Of a stretch of DNA of 64,000 bases, positions 20,046 through 32,585 are shown piece after piece. Position 1 is the stretch's first letter, and every line of letters begins with the position of its first letter. This DNA comes from Siphlonurus alternatus (taxonomy: Eukaryota > Arthropoda > Insecta > Ephemeroptera > Siphlonuridae): positions 41,302,203 to 41,366,202 of the forward strand of contig OX463779.1 of assembly GCA_949825025.1 (NCBI GenBank), read 5' to 3'. The translations under genes and the position numbers were made by a program. Below the pieces are notes generated by a model. That model worked only from the letters and a program-made list of their open reading frames with translations. It made no database searches and was not told the origin of the DNA.

Positions 20046-21715
20046 AAGAGCCAGAAAGTTAAATTCAATCATTTATGACCATGACTATGACCAGTACTTT
20101 ACAACAGGGATCAGTAGAGAAAAATAAATATACATAAAACATTAAGCAGTATCGCAGTATAATACAGTATATAATTATTGTACTGTATAAATGACTGGTT
20201 ACTAATTGCTTTATTCAAATTTAAGTGTCCTTTTTTATAGTATAGAAAGGAATTAAAACCTTTCATATTTAATTGTTGATTATAATTTTTATGATCTTCT
20301 GGTGATTGTAACATTAAATGTCACAGCTGACGTCCTCGATCCTGAGTAACCTGATGGATGAGTCGCGAGGGCAAGTTGTGTAACCATGGAAACAAAAATA
20401 ACAACAAAACTTTAAATTAATACTGAGTAATGCATTAAAATTGATTTAATTTTCATAAATAAATTTTATACTAAAAAAAATCATAAAAAATAATGACCTT
20501 ACATTATAATATTTAAGTATAACATATAAGCGTCTAAGAATTTTAGTTGAAGCTAACCTTGTATATAACAACGTAATGTTTATTTTATAAATAAGAATAT
20601 ACTTGTTAGAGAAATTGATTTTGGCAGTAAGGCTTTCTCACTACGATGGCGGCGTCTTTTATGGCTGATGATGATTCAAGGTGATCTACAGAGGTGACCC
20701 ACATTACACAGCTCTACTGACTATGATAAGATGCTGCAGATGATGCTACTGTGGAGGCTGCGAAGTCATTCTGTAGCGAGTGAGAGGGCGAAAAAAAAAA
20801 AAACATAAAAAAAAACATCACGGCAACGATGGCATGCACTTTCATTTACCCCGGCCAAGGCTTTTTAAACATCTTCGTCCCACACTGTGGTACTCTTACG
20901 TGGGCCTACATACATGTAATGAATCTTATTATAACACCAACTATGTAATACTATTGAAAGGATATTAAACTATATGAGATAATAATAATAATTATTTTGA
21001 CAACCTCTAATTTTTCTTTATGGTATGTGAAAATTATTTTTTATATTAAATAGCCTTTGAAATATGTAAATAATGTTTGTTTTTATATGATTACAATTTT
21101 ATATCTAATTATATATTGTAAAGTATATGAGAATTTTAAAATCATGATCTTAAGATTATTTACATAAAATTATAATATTGCATGATAGTATAAAATTATG
21201 ATACTATATAATTTATTAAATAATGATATAACTTTTAAACATATTGTCAATATTGTGCTATTACAATATGTATGGTTAAATTTACGGTTAAATATGTTTT
21301 AAAAGTGATATAATTAATTATAAATGTGACAATTAAGTGTCTTACTAGTGTAATTTTATTTACTGTTTGAATCATAGAACATCTTATAATTATCTGCCAA
21401 TAGAAAATAAAATTGAAATCGAGAGTAATTAAAAATATTCACGTTATATTATGAGAATTAAAATTAACAAATTAAACATATTAAGCTATACCATAAATTA
21501 TTGTAATTGTGGTTTTTGGTTTTTCATTTTCATTATTTCTACTCTACCAGAAAATTTTTACAGTTTCTATAGACATGATTAGGACTTCCCTAAAAATTTG
21601 GAACTGGCCCAGTCCAGTACACACACATCAAAAGAAATTTGGTTCACCTCGCCCCCATAGACTGCCTGGTATAACACGTAAAAACATGCAAAGCAGGAAT
21701 CCAGATGTGTATATT
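20046..21715. other. AT-rich intergenic DNA
   Basis: No gene seen. At 20640-20780 a GC-richer island contains ATGGCGGCGTCTTTTATGG and could be an untranslated or short coding exon. It has no convincing continuation. Confidence 0.5.
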
Positions 21716-21830
21716 AGGCACGGATCCAGGGGTATGGGACTGCCTCCCCCCCCCCCCCCCCGAAATTTTGGATTTAACATGGGCCTTATGGAGGCAGCCC
21801 TCTCTGAATTTTTTTTCTGGATCCGCGCCT
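21716..21830. repeat. MITE with AGGCACGGATCCAG ends
   Basis: AGGCACGGATCCAG at the left pairs with CTGGATCCGCGCCT at the right. A poly-C run followed by GAAATTTTGGATTTAACA lies inside. Related copies are at about 26117-26228 and 33680-33840, the latter keeping the poly-C and TTTTGGATTTAACAT part. Confidence 0.65.
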
Positions 21831-24800
21831 GGTATATTACACGCATTGAGGATTGTAACATTTGCTTTCAATTTTTTTTATTTCAATTATTGTTTTTTTA
21901 AAGCATGCAATACAATCCTCAATGTGTTATTGTATTACATAGTAAACTTGTGGCTTAATTGGATTACAACCATTATTTTTTATTTTTTCAGCATTATATA
22001 ATTTACTTTAAAATCAGAGTTTCTCCGAGTTTGTTTTTTTGTAATAATATATGCCTGACCATGTAATTTTTGGCTCCAAAGAAATGGAAGCTAATGTTTT
22101 ACATAAATGCTCGACATTTTATTAAATTACTATCGTTAAATTTTACTCTTTTGGTAATTTATGACCGTGCATAGTGTGTGCATCATCGCCATGATGTAAT
22201 AAGTTGAAAAGAATTTTTAAATTTTAAATTCAAACTTTTATAAAACGAAAGAAAACAAAACCAGGAAAAAAAAAAAGACGTACGTAGGTCAGCCAGGTCA
22301 AAGTTGGAAGTTCATGGTTCCTCATGTATGTACCGGCCTTGAGTGGTTAACATGAGCCTTCATGGTTAGTTTTTGTAGGTAAAAGGACGCTCAGTAATGT
22401 AAACATGATTTGGTGGATGACCGATAAAAAAAATAGCATGATTATTTTTTTTTATTTATTTATATAAAAAAAAAAAACATATATACGTAAGCGTATTTAT
22501 AGTTATTACGAAATATACTTTGCAATTTTACATAATTATTTTCTCGCTACTGCATGAAATAAAAAAATGAAGAAATATTTTCACACGTGCTTGCGTGTTT
22601 TTTTATTATTGTTATTTTATGCAGATTACCTTGCACTTTTCCGTTGCACAGATGAAGATTAAAAAAGTGCATTTTTCCATTTTTTTAAAAAGTGAAAATA
22701 CCTATACGTGAAAATGTTTATTTTTAAAAATGTAATCAATTGACTTAAATTTTACAACGTTTTTTTTTTTTTAAAATTGTGTGATTGTAAAAAAAAAAAT
22801 TGTATTTTAATTGATTTTATTTTGTTTGTCTATATAATAGTACTATCATATAGTAAGGTACTATAAATAGCTTTTGTATCCGGTATTTTGTATTTTTGTG
22901 TGTTTATTTTTTGCGATATTTTGATATAATTTTAGTCAAATTTAATTAATTGTAGTAATATTATAACAAGCTCCATGCTGTAAAACTTATGATCGATTAC
23001 AGATGTTAATTAAATCAAGAGATAGATAGAGTCTTGACGTCAGCGTTGCAAAAATTCCATTTAATTAAATTTAAACAATAGCGGAATATTTTGTTCACGA
23101 TTTTTGGTGCAATCTGTTGCTAATAAATTACTGCTATAATAATATAATACATAGTCAATATTGCAAGCGTGCTATCTGTAATAAACTTCTGTTTTTTTAA
23201 CACACGAATGAGCATGGCATGAGCATGCAGACCACAACTTTGTTTTGTTCTATCCCTTTGGATCGTATAATATTGACGTGTTCCATGCTGTAAAGCCAAC
23301 TAGATGAAAATATTCATCGTAGCACATCGAAATATAATATTATTGCATTTCTTTTCTTAAAAAAACACATAACTTCTTTCTCGCTCAAAGTGAGGATGGA
23401 ATGGAGACAATATTTTCAATGTATCATGTTCAATAACACTAATAACAGGAAAGATGACGTATCTCGTATTTACCCCTTCGGAAATGGTGCTAAATTGGAG
23501 AGAAAAAAGACAGGAGAGATATGTATATGAAGTTATACTGTATAAAATGTGAAATTAATTTCAATTCTGGTATTGATATAATAAAAATTTGCATTAAATT
23601 ATGCATATAAATTAATTCAGATTATACGTGCAAAGGTGTCATTTAATCAATTATTATAAAAAATTACATTCATAATTTTATATGCAATATAATATAAAAA
23701 TCTATAATGCAATAATATTGCAACTTGCTAATTTATCCTGCTTCTGTTTTAACACACGACTGAGTTCACGAACATGCAGAAGTTGAGTTTGCGTACACGC
23801 TATTCTCTTACAGTACACAATAAAATTATTTGTTACATAGTTTCATCAAATGAAAGATTACCACCGGAAGTAGCCGGAAGTGCGAGGCTTCTGGACTTCC
23901 TAGTTCAGTCATGAACTTGAACCATTACAGAGAGATTTTTATTAGGGATTTCAACCTATCTGCAAAGTCGTAGAGTTTTCATGTTCATAGCCACAATTTT
24001 TCTATTTCCTGTGTTTTATTTGTTTTACTATACGAAGTGTTTTTTCCAAAGACTGATCCGTGAATCGTGGCACGCTCACGTGGCCTCGTCAGACTGACGT
24101 GACACTAATTGGATTCATTTGCAGCAGCTCTTAAATTAAAGACGATAGTTTTGTAAATAAAGAATTGTTAAGCTAACCTGTTTATCTTCACATGTACTCT
24201 CCGAAATTTCAACTTTCTCTCCTTCTTTATTATATATGTGAGTACCACATGTTAATTATTAAGATAAAAATAACAAGTACATTCGTGTACATGTTTCTAA
24301 ACACTTGGAAGACAATAAATATTACTAAAAAATACTTAGGATTTTTTTTTATAAAAAGTAGGTCTACTTCATTTATATCTTATAAATAATAAAAAAAAAA
24401 AAAATTGATTTTGTAAGAACATTAAATTGGAAGACTTTGCTAAAATATTAATCTGATGATCATAAAATATTTTTTTAATATACGTTCCTAGCACGAACTC
24501 ATCTTTTAACTTTTGCTTCACTCTTTTTTTTAAATACAAAAAGCATGCAAAAAGAAATTTAGTCCAATGTTCACAACAGATTTTTATGACACTTTGTTGT
24601 TGTTGTTGTTTTTCTTTTGTTGTCAACTAAAAAACACTTGACTGCTGTGGCTTAAAGAATATGTACATAGAAAGTTATAGTATGAAAGTGGCCATCTACA
24701 ATGACCCATAACGCATTCATAGCTCACGCACATAATTATTGTATGCAGCCCTAGGGTTAGTTAAGTTTCCCCTTCGCCCTACTCCGTGCTTTGAGATGCT

Positions 24801-27800
24801 GATGGATTGTTTAAACGTGCTTACATTCCTAGGTAGGCACAAGGTAGGATAGCTCACTATGGAATATTATATAGAAGTAGGACAATGAGAGACCCACTAA
24901 AAAAAATACCCATTCATTATAAAGAATTCATTGATCAAAATAGAATAATAATTATTTTGTTCTGAATATTCAGCAAATATGTATTTGTTATTTTAATAGT
25001 TTGCAATCAATCCTAAAGATAATGAGTTTTAATAATAATATCATCATTTTTTTTTGCAACTTTAAAATGACCTGATTTGATGAACCATGAAAATCATTTT
25101 AAACCACAAAATTCAATTTATTTACAATTTTCCCTTTGATTTCTATAAAGCGATAAATGGAACGTGTTGGAGAGAAAACATTTTGTTTTTGTAATAAAAT
25201 ATCTTTAGAATTCTGCAATCTCATAGTAGAGTACATCGTCCATCGAGAGAACAACTTGCAGCAATTGTATATAATATATTTTATTCTTAATCATCGTTAT
25301 TAACATGTAGTTTTATTATTATCGTAGGTTATGGCTGATGAATGGAAGATACGATAAAGGACAACGAACTCGATTGTTATATACCTTACCATATAATGAC
25401 AACTTACTGGTGTGACATAGCGGTTTACATTTCGTGCTGGGAATGTTAAATCGCGGCGAGACTGTTCGATCTGTAGACGTTCACCTGCCTGTGGTTTAGC
25501 AGGCTCAAGAACTTACCGTTCACAAGCTACTGCCGTGTCGTGGGATACCTTTGCAGTTCTCAGACTGTTCTTTTATATGGCAAATTCATCATACTTAATT
25601 GAATTTATATTGTATCATTATTTGTGTTTTAAATAGAGATGAACTGGAAAAAAAAACGTCATAAAAGAATGTTTAAAGTTGAAATAATTTTAGCATAATT
25701 ATTTTATAGTGTTATTTTCACTTAGGTTAAAAAATATGTCATATTTTAGTGAATAGACGCGATTCAAGAATAAGATAACCAGTTTCTTCACTAATATATA
25801 ATATATATATATATATATTATATATATAACCATGGTTAGCGTCAGCCTTACTTATTGATATATTGACACTGAACGAGGATTGTGAGAAAAAGCCTGGATA
25901 TAATCTTTCTGAACAACTTGTACGAAAATCACGCTGTAAATATAATCAGATGGATTTTTTTGTTTGTTGTTTTGTTTTTCGAAGGAGGGTGGGGAGATAA
26001 AATTAATCACACAGATCTCATACAATTTTAATGTATGATTGCTTTATATTGTGAGGGCTTTAAACGGTAAGAGTAGATACCCTTATGGGAAGCTCATATA
26101 TGAGGATAAACGCCTCAGAAAATTTGGATTTAACTGCATGAAATGTTTTCTAGTAATCTTTCCAATTATTTTTAACATTGACCTTATGGGCCCCTCCTTA
26201 TTTTTTTTTCTGGATCTACGCCTGCCCTCAAGCCTACTTTACTGAATACATTATAATATTTTATGTCAATGTGTTTGCTATTCATACACAGTACATTTCC
26301 TTGTTCATTTGCAAGATCTGAAGTGTATTTAGATGACATTACAAAATTTTGTAGGAAATAAAATGAAACGAGTTGTAAACATTTTAAGTAATTAATTTTA
26401 TTATACTTTAAAATTATAAGCAATTTCTGATTCGAAGGCTAGGGATTTAATTTGAATATTTTTCCAAAGGCTAATTAAGATCTACAATAATGAGGAAGTA
26501 CTTATTGATAATTTTAAAACTTGGCATTCAAGCTAAATTCTTCATATTTTAACAGCACGCTTCTCCCAAAAGAACAATTGGATGGATTAATTAAAAATAA
26601 TGGATATACTTTTGTTTAGTTAATATTAATTAAGGTCGAACTGAGAGCGTGTATTTTCTTTGTTTAAATAAAATTATGACTAGAAACCTTATTATTGTTG
26701 TATTATTTGCTTTTACTCTGCCGCTGTATGCAGCCACGCTTGAAATATCTTCACGTTTGCACTCAAGCTGTGTAAGAAGACATGCAGGAGACCAAATTTA
26801 GTAACTATTAGGGCATGTCATTTTTACAACAATGAGAATTTAACTTTTTAATTTTTTGTTAAAGTGATATGTATACAAAGTTAAATAAATATTTTTTATT
26901 GAAATATTATAATGTAAAATTAAAAATTGTCAATTTTTTTATTATTATTTTTTTTTAAATTCATTATTTGTTTTGTATTTCAAATGAGAAATCAATATAA
27001 TATATGATATATCCAGGTTTTGCAATATTCTCATTTAGTGACATTTAGTCGAGTTTGACTGGTGCTAATCGCTGTTCGTGAGAAACTTAGAGATGATCCT
27101 TCTGGGTAACCCCTTTGTGAATCGCATGACCCTCTGTATGTGCCATGTCTATATTAAAAAAGTATACCCATTATATATTTTAGCCTATTATTAGTTCCAA
27201 CTTGTCTTTACATTTTTAATAAAAAATTGTATTTATTTATAAATAAGAAGTAAATAATTATAAATAACCGCATTGAAATAGAAATGAAGTTGGATTTAGT
27301 ATATACTCACTCGATTCACGAATGAAGATAATTACCAACTTACCACGTTTCGTGTCAGCCTACTGAAAGACACTAAACGCGATTAGTGAGAAACCTGCTT
27401 ATCTTTCTGGATAAATCCTTTTTGAATCAATATTTTATTATCTATCTGAAACAAGTCTTGTGATTTATTCCTTGATCTAAATAAATATTTATACAAAACA
27501 TTGAAATGAAGTGCGCACCTCGGGACAGCATGAACGTTATCCCACGCTTCCTACGCAGTCTACGTGTTATTTTTATTTTTTTTTTTTTTACTGCAGGTAT
27601 TAGGGATTTTTACGTTGTCTATTATAATTACATTTGCATCTCTTTTTCCCTTCTATAGAGCTGCAGCCAGAGCAAATCAAGTTAATTTCGTGCTACCCCG
27701 AGATGTACATAAATGCAATTTTTCTAAAGTGCAGGCATATATACAGCTTCGTATTTATGCAATCGAGCGTTTCTCATTTATAACTGGTTATAAATTTATA

Positions 27801-27873
27801 CGAAGGCATACGATACGATTCGATACGAAGCTGTGCAATGTGTGCGGCTACACCTGATTGCAGATTCTTACCT
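21831..27873. other. AT-rich intergenic DNA with repeat fragments
   Basis: No gene seen. Two diverged direct copies of one repeat lie at about 23160-23240 and 23715-23800 (both with AACACACGA.TGAG and CATGCAGA). A CCGGAAGTAGCCGGAAGTG end at about 23870 matches the ends of the 5S palindromic element at 58.6-59.4 kb. Segments at about 27040-27130 and 27310-27430 belong to the ATTCACGAA inverted-repeat family. A segment at 23370-23420 recurs, inverted, at about 57900-57975. Confidence 0.5.
26117..26228. repeat. Decayed copy of the GGATCCAG-ended MITE
   Basis: GAAAATTTGGATTTAACTGC and the terminal CTGGATCTACGCCTG match the element at 21716-21830. Confidence 0.5.
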
Positions 27874-28533
27874 TTTAAAGTAGAGTGAGCAATTTCATTT
27901 TTTTGAATGTTTTATTTTCTAAAAATAGTTTAACTCACCCTCTATTGAGAAATGAAAACCAAAAAATTCCATCTCAACTAGCTTCACCACAAAAAAATTC
28001 CCAAAGTTGGTGTTTCGGAGGCCTTTAACATGCATCTTTATGGAACAGAAAACAGCTTTTTACTCCAACTTCGTCTGGACTATGGTACCAATTAAAAAAT
28101 ACGTACGTAATCTATGATGAATTCTTTAATGGATTTTCAAATAATAAAAAAAAAAATTGTGGAGCCGTTTTTCCGGAAAAAAATCTTGAAAATCCTTATA
28201 GGAATTAACCCGCAAAAATTTCAATATTTTTTTTTTTCGGAAAAACGGCTCCGTAATTTTTTTTTATTTGAAAATCCATTAAAGAATTCATCATAGATTA
28301 CCTACATATTTTTTAATTGGTACCATAGTTCAGACGAAGTTGGAGTAAAAAGCTGTTTTCTGTTCCATAAGGATGCATGTAAAAGGCCTCCGAAACACTA
28401 ACTTTGGGAATTTTTTGTGGTGAAACTATTTGAGATGAATTTTTTTGGTTTTCATTTTTCAATAGAAGGTAGGCTAAACTATTTTTAGAAAATAAAATAT
28501 TCCAAAAAATGAAATCGCTCACTCTACTTTAAA
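27874..28533. repeat. 660-bp long inverted repeat
   Basis: Arms of about 300 bp (27874-28180 and 28230-28533) pair along their whole length. They start TTTAAAGTAGAGTGAGC and end GCTCACTCTACTTTAAA, with a short central loop. There is no protein-coding capacity beyond short chance frames. It is a foldback-type element or a hairpin-forming locus. Confidence 0.85.
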
Positions 28534-29470
28534 TCATACGCTGCGAAATTACACAATCTAGTGTTAACAGCCGTAATAGTGTGATATTACATATTACCAT
28601 CCAAATTCTACGTCAAATAAGCCAGGAAAGTGACAAAAAAGTTTCTAATCTTCATCAATAAAACTGAACATTCTGTTTTATGTAAAATTCACATTGCGCT
28701 AGGATTATGTATGTTCATGTTTTGCGTGAGCATGGTAATTATTATTTATAATATCCTTGGGGGATCAAGGTGACTCGTGCTTTTATTTTAATTACATAAT
28801 TCATTCATAAAAATTAATATACCTGAGTAAATGAACAAAATTTACATAAATATAATTTGTAACACATAATAAAAACAACAGGACGAACCAACAAAATAAT
28901 TTAACTGCCCTTGTATGTCATTAAATGTTTGTGTAAAAATTATATATCTGTCTAATAAGAAAAATAAATACAGATGGCTTTGTTTTAACTTTCTAAAAAA
29001 AGAACATTTTTTGTATACACATATAAATAGTTGTAGTTCTAGTAAGTTAGAATTAACAGAAAAAAAATATATATTATGATAGCTCATAATATATTATCTT
29101 CTTTGATATATGATGATATAAATAATAATAAAATTAAAAACTTAAAACAAAACATTCTATATTTTTTCTATTTTCTGTATAATTATGTGAAACATATAGC
29201 CCAAAATTGGTATGTTACGAGTTAAAAAAAAATCATGAAATGACAGACTTTATAATAGTAATAAATTGTTTTTAATCATTTCACAAGTACACAAAATATT
29301 GTTCAGCATTTAATTAAGTAAAATTAAATGATAAACAATTTAAATAATAAAAAATAGAAAATAAAATGATTAATTATGAATCTACATTTCTATTATACTA
29401 ACAATGCGTTTTATAAAACAATATGATTTAAAAAAAAGTAAAAAGAGTGAAAAAAGAAACCATTGAAAAA
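28534..29470. other. AT-rich intergenic DNA
   Basis: Nothing recognisable between the two long inverted repeats. Confidence 0.6.
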
Positions 29471-30370
29471 TCTCCCAACACAGAGCCATACTCCCACGTC
29501 AAACTCGCACCCCCCGCCCCAGCTGTCACAGACTCCGCCAAGTCTGCACATCTGGGACGGTCTCGGACGATCTGCACGCGTCCTTTGCAGTCACATGACT
29601 CACGTCGGTCGACTAACCTCCCGGACACTCGCTAAGCAGCGGCCGCAAACCTTAGCTCGCATCCTTCGTTCGTACTGGCACTGATGCCGTGGGGAGGAAC
29701 CAGATTGTGGCAAGTACCACCTCAGTCAGAGGACCGTACCCACGATCCTATACCACGGGGGCCACTTTAACTAGTACAGCAACCCCTCCAGTTCTTCCTA
29801 ATCCACCCGCACATGAGACAACACAGTCAAGGGAGATGCAGGAGGTTTAAAGTATTTAATTTGCACCAACTTCATAAAATGAATACTTCAAACATCCTAC
29901 TTGTCCCTTGACTGTGTTGTCTCGTGTGCGGGTGGATTAGGAGGAACTAAAGGGGTCACTGTACTAGTTAAAGTGGTCCCCGTGGTGAAGGATCATAGTA
30001 CGGTCCTCTGACTGAGGTGGTACTTGCCACAACCTGGGGGGTCTTCAAATAACACCACTTAACCTAAACTTAGCCTAAGACAGTCTTAGCGCAACAATAA
30101 AGAATACGCTAAGACTGTCTTAATTTTAGGATTGTTGTAATTTGTGTTATCTGAAGACCCCCCTGGTTCCTCCCCACGGCAGCGCTAGTACGAACGAAGG
30201 TTTGCGGCCGCTGCTTAGCGAGTGTCCGGGAGGTTAGTCGACCGACGAGGGTCCATGTGACTGCGGAGGACGCGTGCAGACCGTCCCAGATGTGCAGACT
30301 TGGTGGGGTCTGTGACAGTTCGGGCGGGAGGTGCGAGTTTGACGTGGGAGTATGGCTCTGTGTTGGGAGA
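29471..30370. repeat. 900-bp long inverted repeat carrying a nested MITE
   Basis: The arms start TCTCCCAACACAGAGCC and end GGCTCTGTGTTGGGAGA. They are markedly GC-richer than the flanks, contain GCGGCCGC sites, and meet near 29870. The right arm is interrupted at 30036-30163 by a smaller palindromic element that the left arm lacks. Confidence 0.85.
30036..30163. repeat. 128-bp MITE nested in the long inverted repeat
   Basis: Ends GGGGGTCTTCAAATAACACC and GTGTTATCTGAAGACCCC are inverted. Other copies are at 46548-46660 and 56702-56842 (both with CTT.AAATAACAC and GTGTTATTTGAAGA). The uninterrupted left arm gives the empty-site sequence. Confidence 0.8.
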
Positions 30371-31012
30371 TTTTTTTAACAGTTTTATTAAGCATATTGT
30401 TTCATAAAACACATTGTTTATATAAGAGAAATGTAAATTCATAATTAATCATTTTAATTTCATTTATTGGAGATTTTTTTAACACTTTTAAATTCTTCCA
30501 TCAATCAATAAAGTAGTAAATTATAATAAATGACAGATAATAAAATAAGTCTTTTTAAATGCAAATGAGGTGTCTGCAAGTAATTGTCATCGCCATTGTA
30601 ACAATGAAGTGACCTTTAGTCAAATTACATACAACTCAGCAGTTTGATCTTCGAGCACTTTGTATAGCGTATATGAGATGAAATAAATTTACTTTTAAAA
30701 TATATGATCTTGAAATTTTAAAATAAACGCAGCCTCCATCCAATCCATGCAGTTATGATATAATGTCAACTAAAAGTAGCAGAGATTTATTATAATGTTA
30801 TCGGAGGAGAATATCGTTTGTCACACCATGATAATATACACCTCGGGACAGCGCGAGCGTTATCACTCATGCCTAACGAACCTAATAATAGGCTCTTTCG
30901 TTACCCCTGCCTAGTTTGCTGGAGCTTATGAAGCTCTAAAAAATAGGCAAAAATATGTTGCTATTTTGTGAAAGTATTAAACACCTTGGATTTTCATATA
31001 TCATGCCACCAT

Positions 31013-31117
<105 letters not shown>

Positions 31118-31428
31118 CTGGGGACGTGACAACGCCAAAAAATGGTAAAAATAAAGAACAGAACAGAGGAAGGAAGAAGGGAGATATCATAAGAAGTGGG
31201 AAATGGAGGATTCATGTAAACACAGCACAAATATTTTCTCTATATTGCGATTTATTGCGAAAGGGGGAGGGGGTGGGGTGAGACTCAAAACTCGACTCCC
31301 TTCATACGTTATAATAATTGGTTAGGCAATGTTCATACTCTCCTAGCTGAACCTCTATCCTTGAATATTATTTTACATGTGCAATGGCAGATCAGACACT
31401 CAGGCACGTCAAATTATCTATATTCAAT

Positions 31429-31580
31429 GGGTGCGATTCACGAAGCAGTTAGGTTTCTAACCACTTTTAACTTAACCACGTTTAACTATACCTGTTTTTG
31501 CGTGTTAAACCACCTAGTTAAACGTGGTCAAGCTGAACGTGGTTAGAAACCTGGCCAACTGCTTCGTGAATCGCGCCCAA
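31429..31580. repeat. MITE of the GATTCACGAA family
   Basis: Ends TGGGTGCGATTCACGAAGCAG (trim to 20: GGGTGCGATTCACGAAGCAG) and CTGCTTCGTGAATCGCGCCC are inverted. Inner AACCACGTTTAACTA and TAGTTAAACGTGGT pair too. Related elements are at 51582-51706 and 55497-55679. Confidence 0.75.
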
Positions 31581-32439
31581 TATCCAATATGCTCAATTTA
31601 TCAAGCGAATCTCATAAAACATGCTCATAATTCGCCCTCCATTTTAAAACAAAATGTACGAGAGTTGATGTTCTTGATATAGTATCTTGCAAATGTGTTG
31701 CCAATATTTCCTTGCAATAAACCCATGACGCATACAACACCTTGTGAGTGCCAGCCACGGTACCTTGACTTGTGTGCCCTCACCTTGGCAACCAAATCAG
31801 GTGGCAAACTAAACAACCACCCTTATTTATCAATCAACAAGATCGTTTACAACGTTTATGAAGCAATACATTTTTATGTACTACTATATATATTTATTAG
31901 TTTATTATTTATTTATTTAGGTCAAGATTATTTAATAATCTTCTTTTAATGTAGTCACTTAAAAAGTAGCAATAAATATATCAATAAAAAAATATATAAT
32001 ATTATAATCTAATAAAGTAATTATATAGTTTTTTTTTTAATAAATTACATGTTTTAAATTTAAAATAATTTCTATTTTTATATAAACAAAAATTATTAAT
32101 TTGAAAAATATATTATTATAAATCGTGACTTTTAATATTTAGTTCTTTTAATAGGATGATACAAATCTACGGAGAAAGATGGACCATTCATTGCTCATTA
32201 ACGTGAATGTCTGGAGTGCCTTTGGCATTTCGTGATGAGGTTCACGCACTGGACCAGCTTGTATTGAGAGTACTGCTGCAAAGTGAAGGGATAATATACC
32301 GGAGTGCATGACAGTTTGTGATGACGTCAGCGGCGAACGCCATGAAAATATTTTCAACTTCAAAATCTAGAGTATATATAAGTATTATAAGTGGACAACT
32401 TGTATGATAGAGAGTTAGGTACTGTCAATTTCTTCAGAT

Positions 32440-32585
32440 TTTTGGCCCTATAGCATCCTCAAAAGCATGTTAGTGACGTTATAGTCATGCAAATAATTGA
32501 AATGCAAGCATAAGGAAAGATGTTACATGACTATGACGTCACGACGTTTTGAAGTACTATTTTGTATAAGGTGTTAGAGGGTTCG
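32440..32585. repeat. MITE with TGACGT..TAGTCATGCAAATA core
   Basis: GTGACGTTATAGTCATGCAA pairs with CATGACTATGACGTCAC. Two better-preserved relatives lie at 55850-56010 and 56250-56385, within one collagen intron. Confidence 0.6.

Noticed and set aside
20640..20780. ATGGCGGCG-containing island as a start exon
   Set aside because: The donor (CAAGGTGATC) is weak and no continuing exon is found nearby.
32148..32363. 71-codon minus-strand frame in a slightly GC-richer patch
   Set aside because: No recognisable domain, no convincing splice context, and the next bases are repeat-like. Kept only as a note.
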